Positions 52,435-61,207 of a stretch of 64,000 nucleotides of DNA are shown in pieces; within the stretch, counting starts at the first letter, position 1, and each line of letters begins with the position of its first letter. This DNA comes from an uncultured Bradyrhizobium sp. (GTDB lineage: Bacteria; Pseudomonadota; Alphaproteobacteria; Rhizobiales; Xanthobacteraceae): assembly GCF_936928535.1 (NCBI RefSeq), contig NZ_CAKZHY010000095.1, positions 62,001-126,000 on the forward strand, in the 5' to 3' direction. Below the pieces are notes generated by a model that had not been told where the DNA came from, did no database searches, and saw only the letters and a list, made by a program, of their open reading frames with translations. The translations under genes were made by a program, and so were the position numbers.

Positions 52435-52791
52435 TCAGAAGCCGCACTCCGCATAGCCCTTCCGCGCCAGGCGGAAGTGCGAGCCGTCGCCGACGAAATC
52501 AACGTCGAGACACTGGTTTCCCCGACGAAACGCGCCCAGCCCCTCGCAATGCAGATATTCGAGGTTGATACGCCATCGCTTCTCCGACGGCAGATAGGTC
52601 GCGAAATCGTGTTGGGCCCGCGCGGGGCCCCTGCATATCCCGGCAATATATTGCCGGACTTCGCTCGGAAGGACGCCGATGTGCTCTGAATTCAAGGGAT
52701 CGTCATGACCAAGGCCTCCAGATCGCGCGTCGGCTGGAAGCGCCGCACAAACCGTCAAGCTCAATCCCAGCAGGAATGCTCTGATCCACAT
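52435..52791 (-). CDS. small exported cysteine-containing protein, unknown
   Basis: 118 residues: signal peptide MWIRAFLLGLSLTVCAALPADA, then a soluble domain with four cysteines after the leader (ICRG, LHCEG, QCLD, AECGF) that could form two disulphides. Charged and aromatic content fits a small periplasmic domain. Convergent with the sugar permease, 9 bases away. Family not recognised. Confidence 0.75.
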   Translation of the reverse strand: MWIRAFLLGLSLTVCAALPADARSGGLGHDDPLNSEHIGVLPSEVRQYIAGICRGPARAQHDFATYLPSEKRWRINLEYLHCEGLGAFRRGNQCLDVDFVGDGSHFRLARKGYAECGF

Positions 52792-53311
52792 TGTCTCTGC
52801 CTTGTCGTGCTCGGGTAACGCCGCACTATGGCGCCGGAGAGTTTACGGGCAGCTCGCCACATGTTGCCTTGCGGCTGATCAAGGCGCGCGCACGTTGAGA
52901 CGGGATATCGGTCCGCGCCTTGAGCAAAAACCGAAACAACCCCATGCATAGTAGCCGCAGGCAAGGAGATCAGAATTAATTTCCGAAAAACAGAACATTG
53001 TTGGACCCGTCGGGCAAAACAAACGCATAATGACATCATCCGAACTTTGAGCCCAGTCCCTCCAGGCCGACAAAGCCAAGCTAGGTTGTGCGCTCACTAA
53101 GCAGCTTGCCGACTGATGTTCGCTCAACCCCTTACAGCCGCGGACGTCTCGCGAGGTCGCTTGCGGGCCACGAACAGACCTGGGCCTATTCCCAGAAAGC
53201 CCTCAATTAATGGCCAGTAAATACCAAGCGGGCGAACGATCGAAGACAGCGGGAATTTAACAATCAATACCCGCTATGGTTGACGGCTAAAAGCAGATTG
53301 TAGCCATCGAA
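52792..53311. other. 520-base intergenic region with one repeat
   Basis: Contains repeat family A copy 2 at 52925-53040. The remainder, to 53311, is lower in GC, without hairpins or supported genes; open frames on the minus strand are read-through of the repeat. Confidence 0.6.
52925..53040. repeat. intergenic repeat family A, copy 2
   Basis: Shares CAACCCCATGCATAGTAG at its left and CGTCGGGCAAAACA with a following CATAATG-CATCATC run at its right with the copy at 16529-16662. Total length about 115 bases against 134, so the interior varies. Confidence 0.7.
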
Positions 53312-53713
53312 ATGGAAGCGTCGGTGTTTTCATTCTTTGTAAGGACACTTCTTGCGAGCCCCGTCACTTACATGGGTTTCATCGTGGCTATCGTGGTTCC
53401 GCTAGCGCTTGAATGGAAGCCTAACAAGTTCCTGTGGCTGCTTGCGCTGCTTCTGAACTTCCCTTCCCTGCAAGTTCTCTATCTAGCAAGCGCTCATTAT
53501 GGAAGCTGGGTGGACGGAAACCTCGACCACCGAGTCGATGCGCCACCTATGGCGGTCGTTGATACCCTTTTGATCTTCCTCTGGGGTACCGGCGGGGCCG
53601 GTTTCGGATCGGTGCTTTGGCTAATAGTACCGAAACGAATTTTTGGATCTGCTATCCAAGAAGCGAGGGCCATTTTCTCACGCAGCTTTTGGAAGGCGAG
53701 GCAACCGGATTGA
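53312..53713 (+). CDS. small membrane protein, unknown
   Basis: 133 residues with three or four hydrophobic segments (about 15-33, 40-58 and 80-105), e.g. TYMGFIVAIVVPLALEW, FLWLLALLLNFPSLQVLYLA and VVDTLLIFLWGTGGAGFGSVLWLIVP, and a basic C-terminus. Base composition is less GC-rich than neighbours, suggesting recent arrival or low expression. Ribosome site weak. No family recognised. Confidence 0.55.
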   Translation: MEASVFSFFVRTLLASPVTYMGFIVAIVVPLALEWKPNKFLWLLALLLNFPSLQVLYLASAHYGSWVDGNLDHRVDAPPMAVVDTLLIFLWGTGGAGFGSVLWLIVPKRIFGSAIQEARAIFSRSFWKARQPD

Positions 53714-53859
53714 TCGTCCGGTTCGGGTCCGAAGAACTCAGGTTGAACAAATCTGGTCTGCTCTGCCACGATGAGCTGACCTCCGTCAGACGCGCTGCAA
53801 CTTCGCAGATGGGCCCACAAGCTGACAGCCCTATGCTTCTTTGCCGGGAACCGCGGACC

Positions 53860-55662
53860 TTAGGCTGGGTAGCTCGCTAACGCTCCGGCCACATCCATTG
53901 CCGCACACCAGCCAAATACAATTGCCGGACCCAGCATTGTACCAGGCCCCGGATAGGTCCCGCGAAAAATTGAAACGGCATCGTTGCCTGCCGCATAGAG
54001 CCCGCTCAACACCTCGCCGTCACTCCGAAGCACACGTCCACGCACATCGGTCCGCAATCCGGCGCTGCTTGCGAGGTCGGATGGCCAGACCGCAACGGCA
54101 TAGAAGGGGCCCCGTCCGATGCTGCGCAGACACGGGTTCGGCTTGTTCGCCGGATCGCCATTAAAGCGATTGAGGACGCTTGCGCCTCGGCCGAACTCTT
54201 CGTCGACGCCGGTCTCTGCGTAACGATTGTAGCGCTCGATCGTGGCATGAAGCTCGCCCGGCTCGCTGCTGATCTTTCGCGCCAACTCCTCGACTGAATC
54301 GGCGACGATCAAGTAGCCGGCGTCGCAAAATCTTTTAAGGTTACGTGTGCCGGGGTGGATGAGACCGAGCCCATATTCGGCGATGAAGCGTCGATCGCAA
54401 ACGAGAAACGATGGCACCCTGGAGGCCTTGCCATTCGCGTGAAGCATGGCTGCAACGAAGTCGTGGTAGGAGTCGGCCTCGTTGACGAAACGGCGGCCGG
54501 AGCGGTCGACAGCAAGGAGCCCCGGCTTCGCCCGGTCAAGGATGATGTGCGGGAAGACGGAGACATATCCGTCGGGCTGCCGCATGACCGAACTCGGCAT
54601 CCACAGCGCAGAGCTCTCCAGATCAAAGACGATCTCGCCACCAGCACCTTCGGCGGCGGAAAGTCCATCTCCGGAATTGGATTCAGGCGCCAGCGAGAAG
54701 CGCCGCGCCGAGGGCGGAAGCAGTCGTTCGCGAAGTTCAGCACTCCAGCCGATGCCGCCAGTCGCCAGTACGATACCTTTGCGGGCACGTATAGAGAGCG
54801 TGCGACCAGGAACGTTGATGATCAGGCCGATCACCCGCCCATCTTCGACGACCAGTTGTCGGAGGGCAGCTTCAAATCGCACATCGACGCCTGCTCGGCG
54901 CACATCGTAAAACAGTCGGGCGGCCAGCGCGTTGCCCATGACGAGGCGGGTTCCGCGCTGGAAGCGAAGGCGGTCGAGCCCGTGTCGCGCCAGCATACCG
55001 AAAGCGTGTATCAAATTCTTCCATGACCGAAACGGGTGCAGTAGCGGATCGATGTCGCCTTTTCCGATCATCATACCGCCTAGCACCATGAATTCGCGAC
55101 GCGGCGGCCTCAGCCGGTCGAAGTCGGCGCCGAGCTTGCGGCCGTCGAAAGGTACTGTGGCGAGAACCCGTCCACCGGTGGCGGCACCCGGAAGCGCCTT
55201 GTAGTCAGGGTGGATAGGGGGCGCGGTGAATCGAACGCTTGACCGCGCTTCAAGGTCGTCCAGCACCAGAGGGCCCATCCGGAGATATGCATCCAAACGC
55301 GCATCGCTAACATGGTCGCCGAGCATCGCGCCTAGATAGGTTCTCGCGGCTTCGACGGTGTCCGGCCTGCCCGCGCTCCTGCTTTGGCTGCTACCGGGAA
55401 TCCAGACGCTACCTGCCGAAAAGGCGGTGGTGCCACCCACCTTGTCCGTTTTTTCACAGAGTACAACCTTGAGGCCTTCGAGCGCGCCAACGAGAGCCGC
55501 GGTCATGCCTGCGGCACCCGCTCCTACCACAAGAAGGTCGGTCTCGACGTCCCACGATTGTTCGCGATGCCCCTGCGAAGCCCAGACCTTGGGAGCGCGC
55601 ACCTGCGCGCTCGTATCGCCGACGTTACCGGGCACCCCGGTCGCGCCAGCGACGATCTTCAC
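53860..55662 (-). CDS. FAD-dependent dehydrogenase (fumarate reductase / 3-ketosteroid dehydrogenase type)
   Basis: A 600-residue flavoprotein. The Rossmann motif DLLVVGAGAAGMTAALVGALEGLKVVLCEK lies near residues 43-72, then KVGGTTAFSAGSVWIPG, a long substrate-cap domain, and a C-terminal FAD motif GLYAAGNDAVSIFRGTYPGPGTMLGPAIVFGW. These belong to the FAD_binding_2 group that reduces or dehydrogenates C-C bonds next to carbonyls. GTG start at 55662 overlaps the stop of the A/B-barrel gene (GTGA), with GGAGG seven bases before. Last gene of the TRAP catabolic operon. Substrate unknown. Confidence 0.88.
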   Translation of the reverse strand: MKIVAGATGVPGNVGDTSAQVRAPKVWASQGHREQSWDVETDLLVVGAGAAGMTAALVGALEGLKVVLCEKTDKVGGTTAFSAGSVWIPGSSQSRSAGRPDTVEAARTYLGAMLGDHVSDARLDAYLRMGPLVLDDLEARSSVRFTAPPIHPDYKALPGAATGGRVLATVPFDGRKLGADFDRLRPPRREFMVLGGMMIGKGDIDPLLHPFRSWKNLIHAFGMLARHGLDRLRFQRGTRLVMGNALAARLFYDVRRAGVDVRFEAALRQLVVEDGRVIGLIINVPGRTLSIRARKGIVLATGGIGWSAELRERLLPPSARRFSLAPESNSGDGLSAAEGAGGEIVFDLESSALWMPSSVMRQPDGYVSVFPHIILDRAKPGLLAVDRSGRRFVNEADSYHDFVAAMLHANGKASRVPSFLVCDRRFIAEYGLGLIHPGTRNLKRFCDAGYLIVADSVEELARKISSEPGELHATIERYNRYAETGVDEEFGRGASVLNRFNGDPANKPNPCLRSIGRGPFYAVAVWPSDLASSAGLRTDVRGRVLRSDGEVLSGLYAAGNDAVSIFRGTYPGPGTMLGPAIVFGWCAAMDVAGALASYPA

Positions 55663-56345
55663 TCCACGTCCTCCGCTGTCAGGAGATAAGCGAGATCATA
55701 TATGCCATCCTCATGCGAAGTGACGGTCAAAGCTGTGTGGAGCAGTTTTTGTACGTCGGAAACCACTCGGGTCAGTTCACGACGGCCGACGCCGTCGACC
55801 AGAACGACTGCGTCGAAGACGTCCTCGCCGGTCGAGGCACGGAGTTCGCTCTCGCGTGTCTTGATCCGTGTCGTCTGCGGTGCGGCCACGCCGAGATGGG
55901 CGCCGCAGACGCCGTCGAGAAGAGCTATACGATGCGCCAGACGGTCGGCAGTCGCCTCGAAACCGGCCAGAGCATCCTTACCCATAGCAAGCCTGATCGT
56001 GGCCATTGCGCCCCCCATCCCGCGTCCCGCGCTCGCAGAGAGAATGCAGGCCGAACGCGCAAAGTTGCGAAAGGTGGGTTGGACGCGATTGCTCCAATGC
56101 GTTGGGTTGTTGAGGCGTGCCCGGTAGTCGTCGGAGCTCAGCACTTCGAGCGTACGCGTCTCGTAAAGCGTGAACCAGCGCTGGTGGGCCAAATTCCAGT
56201 CGACGCCACGCCGACCGGCGAGAAAGCCCGGGACGCCGAGCCGCTCGGGCATATGCTGGCGCGTATGCCAGTCGCTGTATTCCGCCTCGCCGCTGGCCTC
56301 GATATCGTGCCAGATCGCCATGAAAGCTCTGCCTTTGAGCGGCAT
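55659..56345 (-). CDS. DUF4286-like dimeric alpha/beta-barrel protein
   Basis: 228 residues made of two ferredoxin-like A/B-barrel halves. The opening MAIWHDIEASGEAEYSDWHTRQHMPERLGVPGFLAGRRGVD is characteristic of a family seen next to flavin oxidoreductases and aromatic or terpenoid catabolism genes. The second half (about 115-228) repeats the fold without this motif. His/Glu/Arg in HTRQHMPER may form an active site. Coupled to the dehydrogenase gene by a four-base overlap, so they likely act on the same compound. Confidence 0.8.
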   Translation of the reverse strand: MPLKGRAFMAIWHDIEASGEAEYSDWHTRQHMPERLGVPGFLAGRRGVDWNLAHQRWFTLYETRTLEVLSSDDYRARLNNPTHWSNRVQPTFRNFARSACILSASAGRGMGGAMATIRLAMGKDALAGFEATADRLAHRIALLDGVCGAHLGVAAPQTTRIKTRESELRASTGEDVFDAVVLVDGVGRRELTRVVSDVQKLLHTALTVTSHEDGIYDLAYLLTAEDVE

Positions 56346-56397
56346 CGCGATTCCTCCTGAAAACTAGCCCTGCAAAACCGCCGCTCCGGACGGCGGG

Positions 56398-56832
56398 TTA
56401 ACCCAGCATCTCCATCATCGCTGCGACCGCGATGCGATAGCCGTTTGCTCCCAGGCCGGCGATCACGGAGGTCGCGACCTTCGAAACCAGCGAATTGTGA
56501 TAGAGGCTCTCGCGCCGATGGATGTTGGAGATGTGCAATTCGATGATTGGGCCAGAAAACATCTTCAGCGCGTCCATCAGAGCGATCGAGGTGAAGGACC
56601 AGCCGGCCGGGTTGATAATGATGCCAGCGCCTCCATCGTCGGTCGCCTCGTGAATCCAATCAATCATCTGGCTTTCGGCGTTGGTTTGGTGGAACGCGAG
56701 CGGACGATCGCCGGCTTCCTTGCGACACATCGCCTCGATTCCAGCGAGCGTGGTGCGTCCGTAAATCTCAGGCTCGCGTTTGCCGAGCCGGTTCAGGTTC
56801 GGCCCGTTGAGAACGTAGATCGCATTCTGCAT
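56398..56832 (-). CDS. type II 3-dehydroquinase homologue with altered substrate residues
   Basis: 144 residues, clear AroQ fold and length. Aligned one-for-one with Mycobacterium AroQ as I recall it, it keeps Asn12, Arg19, catalytic Tyr24 (REPEIYG), Asn74, Asp87, His100 (IELHISN) and Arg107. But the usual substrate-binding His of NxGxxTHTS is Phe80 (NPAGWSFTS), and the second Arg (REEFRR region) is Tyr111. So it may be a catabolic dehydroquinase variant or act on a related hydroxy-acid. ATG 56832 is taken. Sits in a TRAP-importer catabolic operon, not with shikimate biosynthesis genes. Ends 53 bases before the A/B-barrel gene. Confidence 0.85.
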   Translation of the reverse strand: MQNAIYVLNGPNLNRLGKREPEIYGRTTLAGIEAMCRKEAGDRPLAFHQTNAESQMIDWIHEATDDGGAGIIINPAGWSFTSIALMDALKMFSGPIIELHISNIHRRESLYHNSLVSKVATSVIAGLGANGYRIAVAAMMEMLG

Positions 56833-56837
56833 GATTT

Positions 56838-58136
56838 TCAGCCTTTGTAGCCAAACAGCCGCGGCAACCAAAGCACGGCATCGGGGATGGTCGCGATGAT
56901 GACGAGTATGATCAGAGACATGATGATGAACGGCGCCGCTTCCCGCACGATGCGCGCGAGCGGCTGCTTGGTCATGTTGGCCAGCACGAATAGCAACAGC
57001 CCATAAGGCGGCGTCAAGAGGCCGATCATGATGTTGACGACGACCACCACGCCGAAATGCACCAGATCGATACCGAGGGCTTTTGCCGTGGGGATGAAAA
57101 TGGGCACGATGATCAGGAGGATCGTCGTGCCCTCGAGCAGGCAGCCGAGGACCAGCAACACGACGTTCACAGCCAGCATGAATACCGGCGGGCTCATGGC
57201 ATGGCCCTGCATGAGGCGCGCCAGAGAGGCTGGAACATTCTCGATCGTGACGACGTAGTTGAAGATCATCGCTCCTGCGATCAGCATGCCGATCGAGGCC
57301 GTGGCCTTGCTGCTGGTCAGGAGGGTCTCGTAGAGCTGCCTCCAGCTCACGGCGCGGTAAAGCACGGTCGAGGCGAATAGCGCGTAGAAGGCGGCCACTG
57401 CTGCACCTTCCGTCGGCGTCATCACGCCGCCGTAGATACCGAACAGCAGGATCACCGGCAGCATCAGCGCCGGGAAAGCCCGCAATGTGATCCGTGGAAC
57501 CTCTTTCAGCGGAATCGCCGGCTCAACCGGATAATTGCGCCGACGCGCGATGATCGAGTTCATCACCATGAAGGCGATGCCGAGCATGACGCCCGGCACG
57601 AAGCCGCCGAGGAACAGGTAACCAATGGAGGTGTCGGAAACGAGGGCATAAACCACCATCGGGATCGAGGGCGGAATAATGGGGCCGATGATGGCGGCGG
57701 AGGCGGTGATCGCCGCCGCATAGGCCACCGGGTAGCGGTTCTCTTTGGTCATCATGCCGATGATGATCCGGCCGATGCCGACCGCGTCGGCAATCGCCGA
57801 ACCGGACATGCCGGCGAAGATCATGTTGGATACGACATTGACGTGGCCGAGGCCGCCGCGGAAGCGGCCGACCAGCACCAGACAGAACCGCAGCAGCCGG
57901 TCGGTCAGGCTACCGATGTTCATCAGGTCGGCAGCGAGGATGAACAGCGGGATCGCAAGCAGGACGTAGCTGTTGAAAAGGCCGTTGAGGATCTGCTCGG
58001 CGGCCGTGCCGAGGTCGAGACCCTTGAGCAGCAGATAGAATACCGACGAGACGATCATCGCGTGACCGATCGGCAGACCGAGAGCGCCGAGCAGCACGAT
58101 GCCGATGATGCAGAGGGCGAAGGGGGAGATAATCAT
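56838..58136 (-). CDS. dctM: TRAP transporter large permease (DctM)
   Basis: 432 residues with about 12 spans. Family blocks IPLFILAADLMNIGSLTDRLLRF, HVNVVSNMIFAGMSGSAIADAVGIG, ASAAIIGPIIPPSIPMVVYA, MTPTEGAAVAAFYAL and GLLTPPYGLLLFV. Starts two bases after the small permease gene ends. Couples solute import to a sodium or proton gradient. Followed after five bases by the dehydroquinase-like gene. Confidence 0.94.
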   Translation of the reverse strand: MIISPFALCIIGIVLLGALGLPIGHAMIVSSVFYLLLKGLDLGTAAEQILNGLFNSYVLLAIPLFILAADLMNIGSLTDRLLRFCLVLVGRFRGGLGHVNVVSNMIFAGMSGSAIADAVGIGRIIIGMMTKENRYPVAYAAAITASAAIIGPIIPPSIPMVVYALVSDTSIGYLFLGGFVPGVMLGIAFMVMNSIIARRRNYPVEPAIPLKEVPRITLRAFPALMLPVILLFGIYGGVMTPTEGAAVAAFYALFASTVLYRAVSWRQLYETLLTSSKATASIGMLIAGAMIFNYVVTIENVPASLARLMQGHAMSPPVFMLAVNVVLLVLGCLLEGTTILLIIVPIFIPTAKALGIDLVHFGVVVVVNIMIGLLTPPYGLLLFVLANMTKQPLARIVREAAPFIIMSLIILVIIATIPDAVLWLPRLFGYKG

Positions 58137-58138
58137 TC

Positions 58139-58651
58139 TCAGTCCCCGAGCTCCGCCGGGTTGGTCGCGGGCGACGCATCGCCCCGAAAGGCGCGCCACA
58201 TCAGCCAGAGGTAGCGCACGATACAAGCGACCGCAAAGATGATGAAGACCGAATACATCCAGTTGAGCGGCACGCGCAGATAGGCCGAATGCTCGACCTT
58301 CATGAAGCTGACGTAGCTGTAGGCCGCCGGCAGTGAGATGGCGTACATCAAAACCAGCGCAAGGCCGGTGATGACGGTGAAGATCCGTCGCATGCGCTCC
58401 GAAATTTGCGAGTAGATGATGTCGAAGCGGATCTCCTCCGTCTCCTTGACCGTGAATGCCGCTCCCCACAGGACCGTCCACAGCCAGGTGGTGATGATGA
58501 GTTCCTCCGACCACCCGAGTGGATCATTGAGGACGTAGCGGAAGACGATCTGCAGGATAAACGTGCCAAACATCACCGCCAGCAAGGCCACGGCAACGTT
58601 CTCTGCGCGATGCCTGAGCCAGTGCGCGACGGCGATGAGACGGGGATGCAT
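58139..58651 (-). CDS. dctQ: TRAP transporter small permease (DctQ)
   Basis: 170 residues with four hydrophobic helices. FGTFILQIVFRYVLNDPLGWSEELIITTWLWTVLWGAAFTVKE is the DctQ signature. ATG 58651 is chosen because the first membrane helix follows at once; upstream sequence is not protein-like. Bridges the binding protein and DctM. Confidence 0.92.
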   Translation of the reverse strand: MHPRLIAVAHWLRHRAENVAVALLAVMFGTFILQIVFRYVLNDPLGWSEELIITTWLWTVLWGAAFTVKETEEIRFDIIYSQISERMRRIFTVITGLALVLMYAISLPAAYSYVSFMKVEHSAYLRVPLNWMYSVFIIFAVACIVRYLWLMWRAFRGDASPATNPAELGD

Positions 58652-58745
58652 TGGCGCTCTTTCGGGGGTGCGTATCCGGAGCAAGCAAGCGCTACGGCAG
58701 ACGACCGCCGCAAGAGGCGTCGGTCGTCCGTGTAAAGGGCTTGCC

Positions 58746-59735
58746 TTACGTGATTGCGTTGATGGCCTCGAGCGCACCCGTCGGCCAATCCTTGCCGTAC
58801 TTGTCGATGTACTTCTTCTGGGCATAAGTCCGGAAGGCGGCCACGTCCGGCGCGTAGACCTTCTTGCCCTCCTTCTTGAAGTATTCAAGCGTCTCGACCT
58901 CCTGGGAGTCGAAGCGCTTGATGTTCTCCGCCGACATCTTATCCGCGGCCGCCTGGAATTCAGCTTGCTGCGCTGGGCTCAGGGCATCCCAGATCTTGGA
59001 GCGGATGACCATTACGTCATAGGCGATGACATGCTTTGTCAGGACGAACTGCGTCGTCACCTCGTCGAACTTCATGAGCTTCGAGGCGACGACCGGATTG
59101 TCCTGCCCATCGACGGTGCCCGTCTGAAGTGCCGTGTAGAGCTCGGCATAGGCGACCGGCGTCGGGTTGGCGCCGAGCGACTCGCCGAGAAACTGCCAGA
59201 ACTCCCCTGGCGGCATCCGCAGCTTGATGCCGGCCATGTCGGCTGGCGTCTTGATTTCCTTCGTCGGCTTCAAATTGACACTGCGCGAGCCGAAATAGAC
59301 CGGCGTGATGACCTGGATGCCAAGCTGATCCTTGGCCATCTTGATGAAGGTTCTCCCGATATCGCTCTTGAACGTTTTCGCCATGTGGTCGGCATCGCGA
59401 AAAAGGAACGCCGAAGTGAGCAACGACCAGGCCGGGATCTGCTTGGAGATGTCGGCGGGCGCGAGGTTGCACAGATCGAGATTGCCCCGCTGGAGCGCGA
59501 CCAATTCGGCGCCCTGCTTGAACAGGGTGTTGCCCCAATACGGCTCGAACTCGAACTGGTCTTTGATCGCCGCGGCGAATTCCTTGTAGGCCTGGGCTCG
59601 CAGGTCGGTTTCGGTGAAGGCGGCGCTGAACCGCAGCTTTGTGGCGGCACGGACGGTTGTCGGGACGATGGCCGCCGCGGCGAGCATGGAGGCGCCGGCA
59701 GCCAGAACGCGACGGCGCGAATAGGGTGCTCTCAT
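58746..59735 (-). CDS. dctP: TRAP transporter substrate-binding protein (DctP family)
   Basis: 329 residues. Tat-like leader SRRRVLAAGASMLAAAAIVPTTVRA, then the DctP fold: LRFSAAFTETDLRAQAYKEFAAAIKDQ, LKPTKEIKTPADMAGIKLRMPPGEFW (carboxylate-binding Arg in the KLRMPP motif), AYAELYTALQTGTVDGQDNPVV. Binds an organic acid in the periplasm. GGGAGGA precedes the ATG. First gene of the operon, divergent from a GntR regulator. The solute is unknown; a cyclic hydroxy acid fits the dehydroquinase-like neighbour. Confidence 0.93.
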   Translation of the reverse strand: MRAPYSRRRVLAAGASMLAAAAIVPTTVRAATKLRFSAAFTETDLRAQAYKEFAAAIKDQFEFEPYWGNTLFKQGAELVALQRGNLDLCNLAPADISKQIPAWSLLTSAFLFRDADHMAKTFKSDIGRTFIKMAKDQLGIQVITPVYFGSRSVNLKPTKEIKTPADMAGIKLRMPPGEFWQFLGESLGANPTPVAYAELYTALQTGTVDGQDNPVVASKLMKFDEVTTQFVLTKHVIAYDVMVIRSKIWDALSPAQQAEFQAAADKMSAENIKRFDSQEVETLEYFKKEGKKVYAPDVAAFRTYAQKKYIDKYGKDWPTGALEAINAIT

Positions 59736-59814
59736 TCGTATTCCTCCCAGGACGTTCTTGTACTTTCTGTGAGCCAATTATCCCTCTTGCGATCGGCGGT
59801 TCAATGGTCAAAAA

Positions 59815-59851
59815 TATAATCGTCATATGAAGCGGAGATCATCAGTTGATC
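59815..59851 (+). promoter_or_regulatory. candidate gntR promoter and operator region
   Basis: TATAAT at 59815-59820 is a good -10 box; no -35 at standard spacing. GATCA-TCAGT-TGATC (59837-59851) is a small inverted repeat at the start of the GntR gene that could be an autoregulatory site. Confidence 0.3.
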
Positions 59852-60586
59852 ATGCGCGGCGACCAACATCGGACGCTCGTCGAAACGGCTGGCGAAAGGG
59901 CTTACCGCCGGATCCGGGACGACATCATCGCCGGGACTCTCGAGCCTTCGCAAAGGCTCAAGCTCGACGCGCTGAAGGAGACCTACGGCGTCAGTGTCAG
60001 CACGCTACGCGAGCTCCTCAACCGACTGACTTCGGAAGGACTGATTGTTGCCGAAGGCGCGCGCGGCTTCGAGGTGGCGCCCATCTCGGTTCAGAACTTC
60101 AAGGAGGTTGCGAACCTGCGTCAGCTCTTGGAGAGCCATGCGTTGGAGGCATCGTTTGCAGGCGGCGATATGGATTGGGAAGGACGGGTTGTAGCGGCGC
60201 ATCACAAGCTTTCCGTGGTGGAGGCACGCCTGCTCGCGGGCAACCGCACGGGTGCCGACGTCTGGAAGCGCTACGATTTCGAATTCCATCATGCGCTGCT
60301 ATCGGCCTGCGGCTCGAAGGTGCTGCTCGATACGCATTCGGCCGTTTTCGATAAATATCTGCGTTACCTGATTATCGCCGTCGTCTTTCGCGGTGAGGTC
60401 ACCGCGCGCGAGCATCGCGCGTTACTCGAATGCGCCCTCAAGCGCGACGTCCGGACCGCCAAAGACGTGCTCGTCCGGCACATCCAGGAGTGCGTCGCGT
60501 TCACATTGGCTAAAGGCCAGATAGCCCGGAACGCTACTGGCCGAACTACGATGAGAGGCAAAAGGTCAGCCCTCGCGGTCGACTGA
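59852..60586 (+). CDS. GntR-family transcriptional regulator (FadR/FCD type)
   Basis: 244 residues from ATG 59852; a TTG six bases upstream has GGAG better placed and may be the true start. Residues 12-75 are the winged helix (AYRRIRDDIIAGTLEPSQRLKLDALKETYGVSVSTLRELLNRLTSEGLI), residues 85-230 the FCD ligand domain with metal-type ligands D-x-x-FH (RYDFEFHHALLSACGS), and EHRALLECALKRD. Divergent from the TRAP operon, which it probably represses until the imported acid or a product binds. Confidence 0.9.
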   Translation: MRGDQHRTLVETAGERAYRRIRDDIIAGTLEPSQRLKLDALKETYGVSVSTLRELLNRLTSEGLIVAEGARGFEVAPISVQNFKEVANLRQLLESHALEASFAGGDMDWEGRVVAAHHKLSVVEARLLAGNRTGADVWKRYDFEFHHALLSACGSKVLLDTHSAVFDKYLRYLIIAVVFRGEVTAREHRALLECALKRDVRTAKDVLVRHIQECVAFTLAKGQIARNATGRTTMRGKRSALAVD

Positions 60587-61021
60587 GTTTGAGCCGGAGC
60601 CAGCGCCAATTCCGTCTGCAGGCATCATGCAATTGAAGGGGCTCGACATTGAATCTCGTTCCCCCCGCTGGTTGCACCTCAGGTAGCTGATGATCGTCCT
60701 AGTGTGAGCTTGGATCATCTGAACGTCTCGCGGCAACGAGGCGTCGACGCTGAGCGGTTCAATCCGTTTCTAACAATAACTTACGACAATTCTACTTCAA
60801 ACTAGAAACATACAGGGCGATACAGATGGTGCGCCCAGCACTAGGAACAAGCCGCAAAGTCTGCAACGAGTAAGAACGACTAGGCTGCCGTGGGTCAGAC
60901 TCGACAAAACTCAGAGTGACCAGAATGCGTCCGCTTTCGGGCACCGGCCATTCCGTCGGCAGCGGCTCATTGAGCCTGACTGCCCAGCCATGATTCAAAT
61001 CCCTCACGAAGGGACCAAATC
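60587..61021. other. 435-base region of unclear content before transposase remnant
   Basis: Lower GC than the surroundings and no supported gene. A 71-codon minus-strand frame (60792-61007) is protein-like in parts but lacks a ribosome site. Given the adjoining transposase remnant, this may be decayed mobile-element or insertion-site DNA. Confidence 0.5.
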
Positions 61022-61207
61022 ATCCGCGACGAACTCTCCGACGAGAAACATCGCGCTCGCAATCGAGTTGAGCGGTTCTTCAACAGGATCAAGCAATGTC
61101 GTCAGGTAGCGTCGCTCTACGACAAACTTGCCGTCAATGACCTTGCCTTCGTCCAACTCACATCGATCTAGCTATGGGGGCTCGGCGCTCACAAGCCTAC
61201 GTCCTAG
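61022..61207 (+). pseudogene. IS5-family transposase C-terminal remnant
   Basis: Plus-strand translation gives RNRVERFFNRIKQCRQVASL and YDKLAVNDLAFVQLTSI, the conserved C-terminal end of IS5/IS427-type transposases (DDE Glu region NxVERFFNxIKQxRRxATRYDK). A TAG at 61169-61171 interrupts it, after which LWGLGAHKPTS and a TAG at 61205-61207 match the usual final residues. The N-terminal part and inverted repeats are not visible. The end overlaps the TonB-receptor stop codon on the other strand. Confidence 0.8.

Noticed and set aside
52761..53127. Minus-strand frames of 80-92 codons
   Set aside because: They run through repeat family A and have no ribosome site.
60792..61007. 71-codon minus-strand frame near the transposase remnant
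   Set aside because: No ribosome site or known domain; probably chance in decayed DNA.
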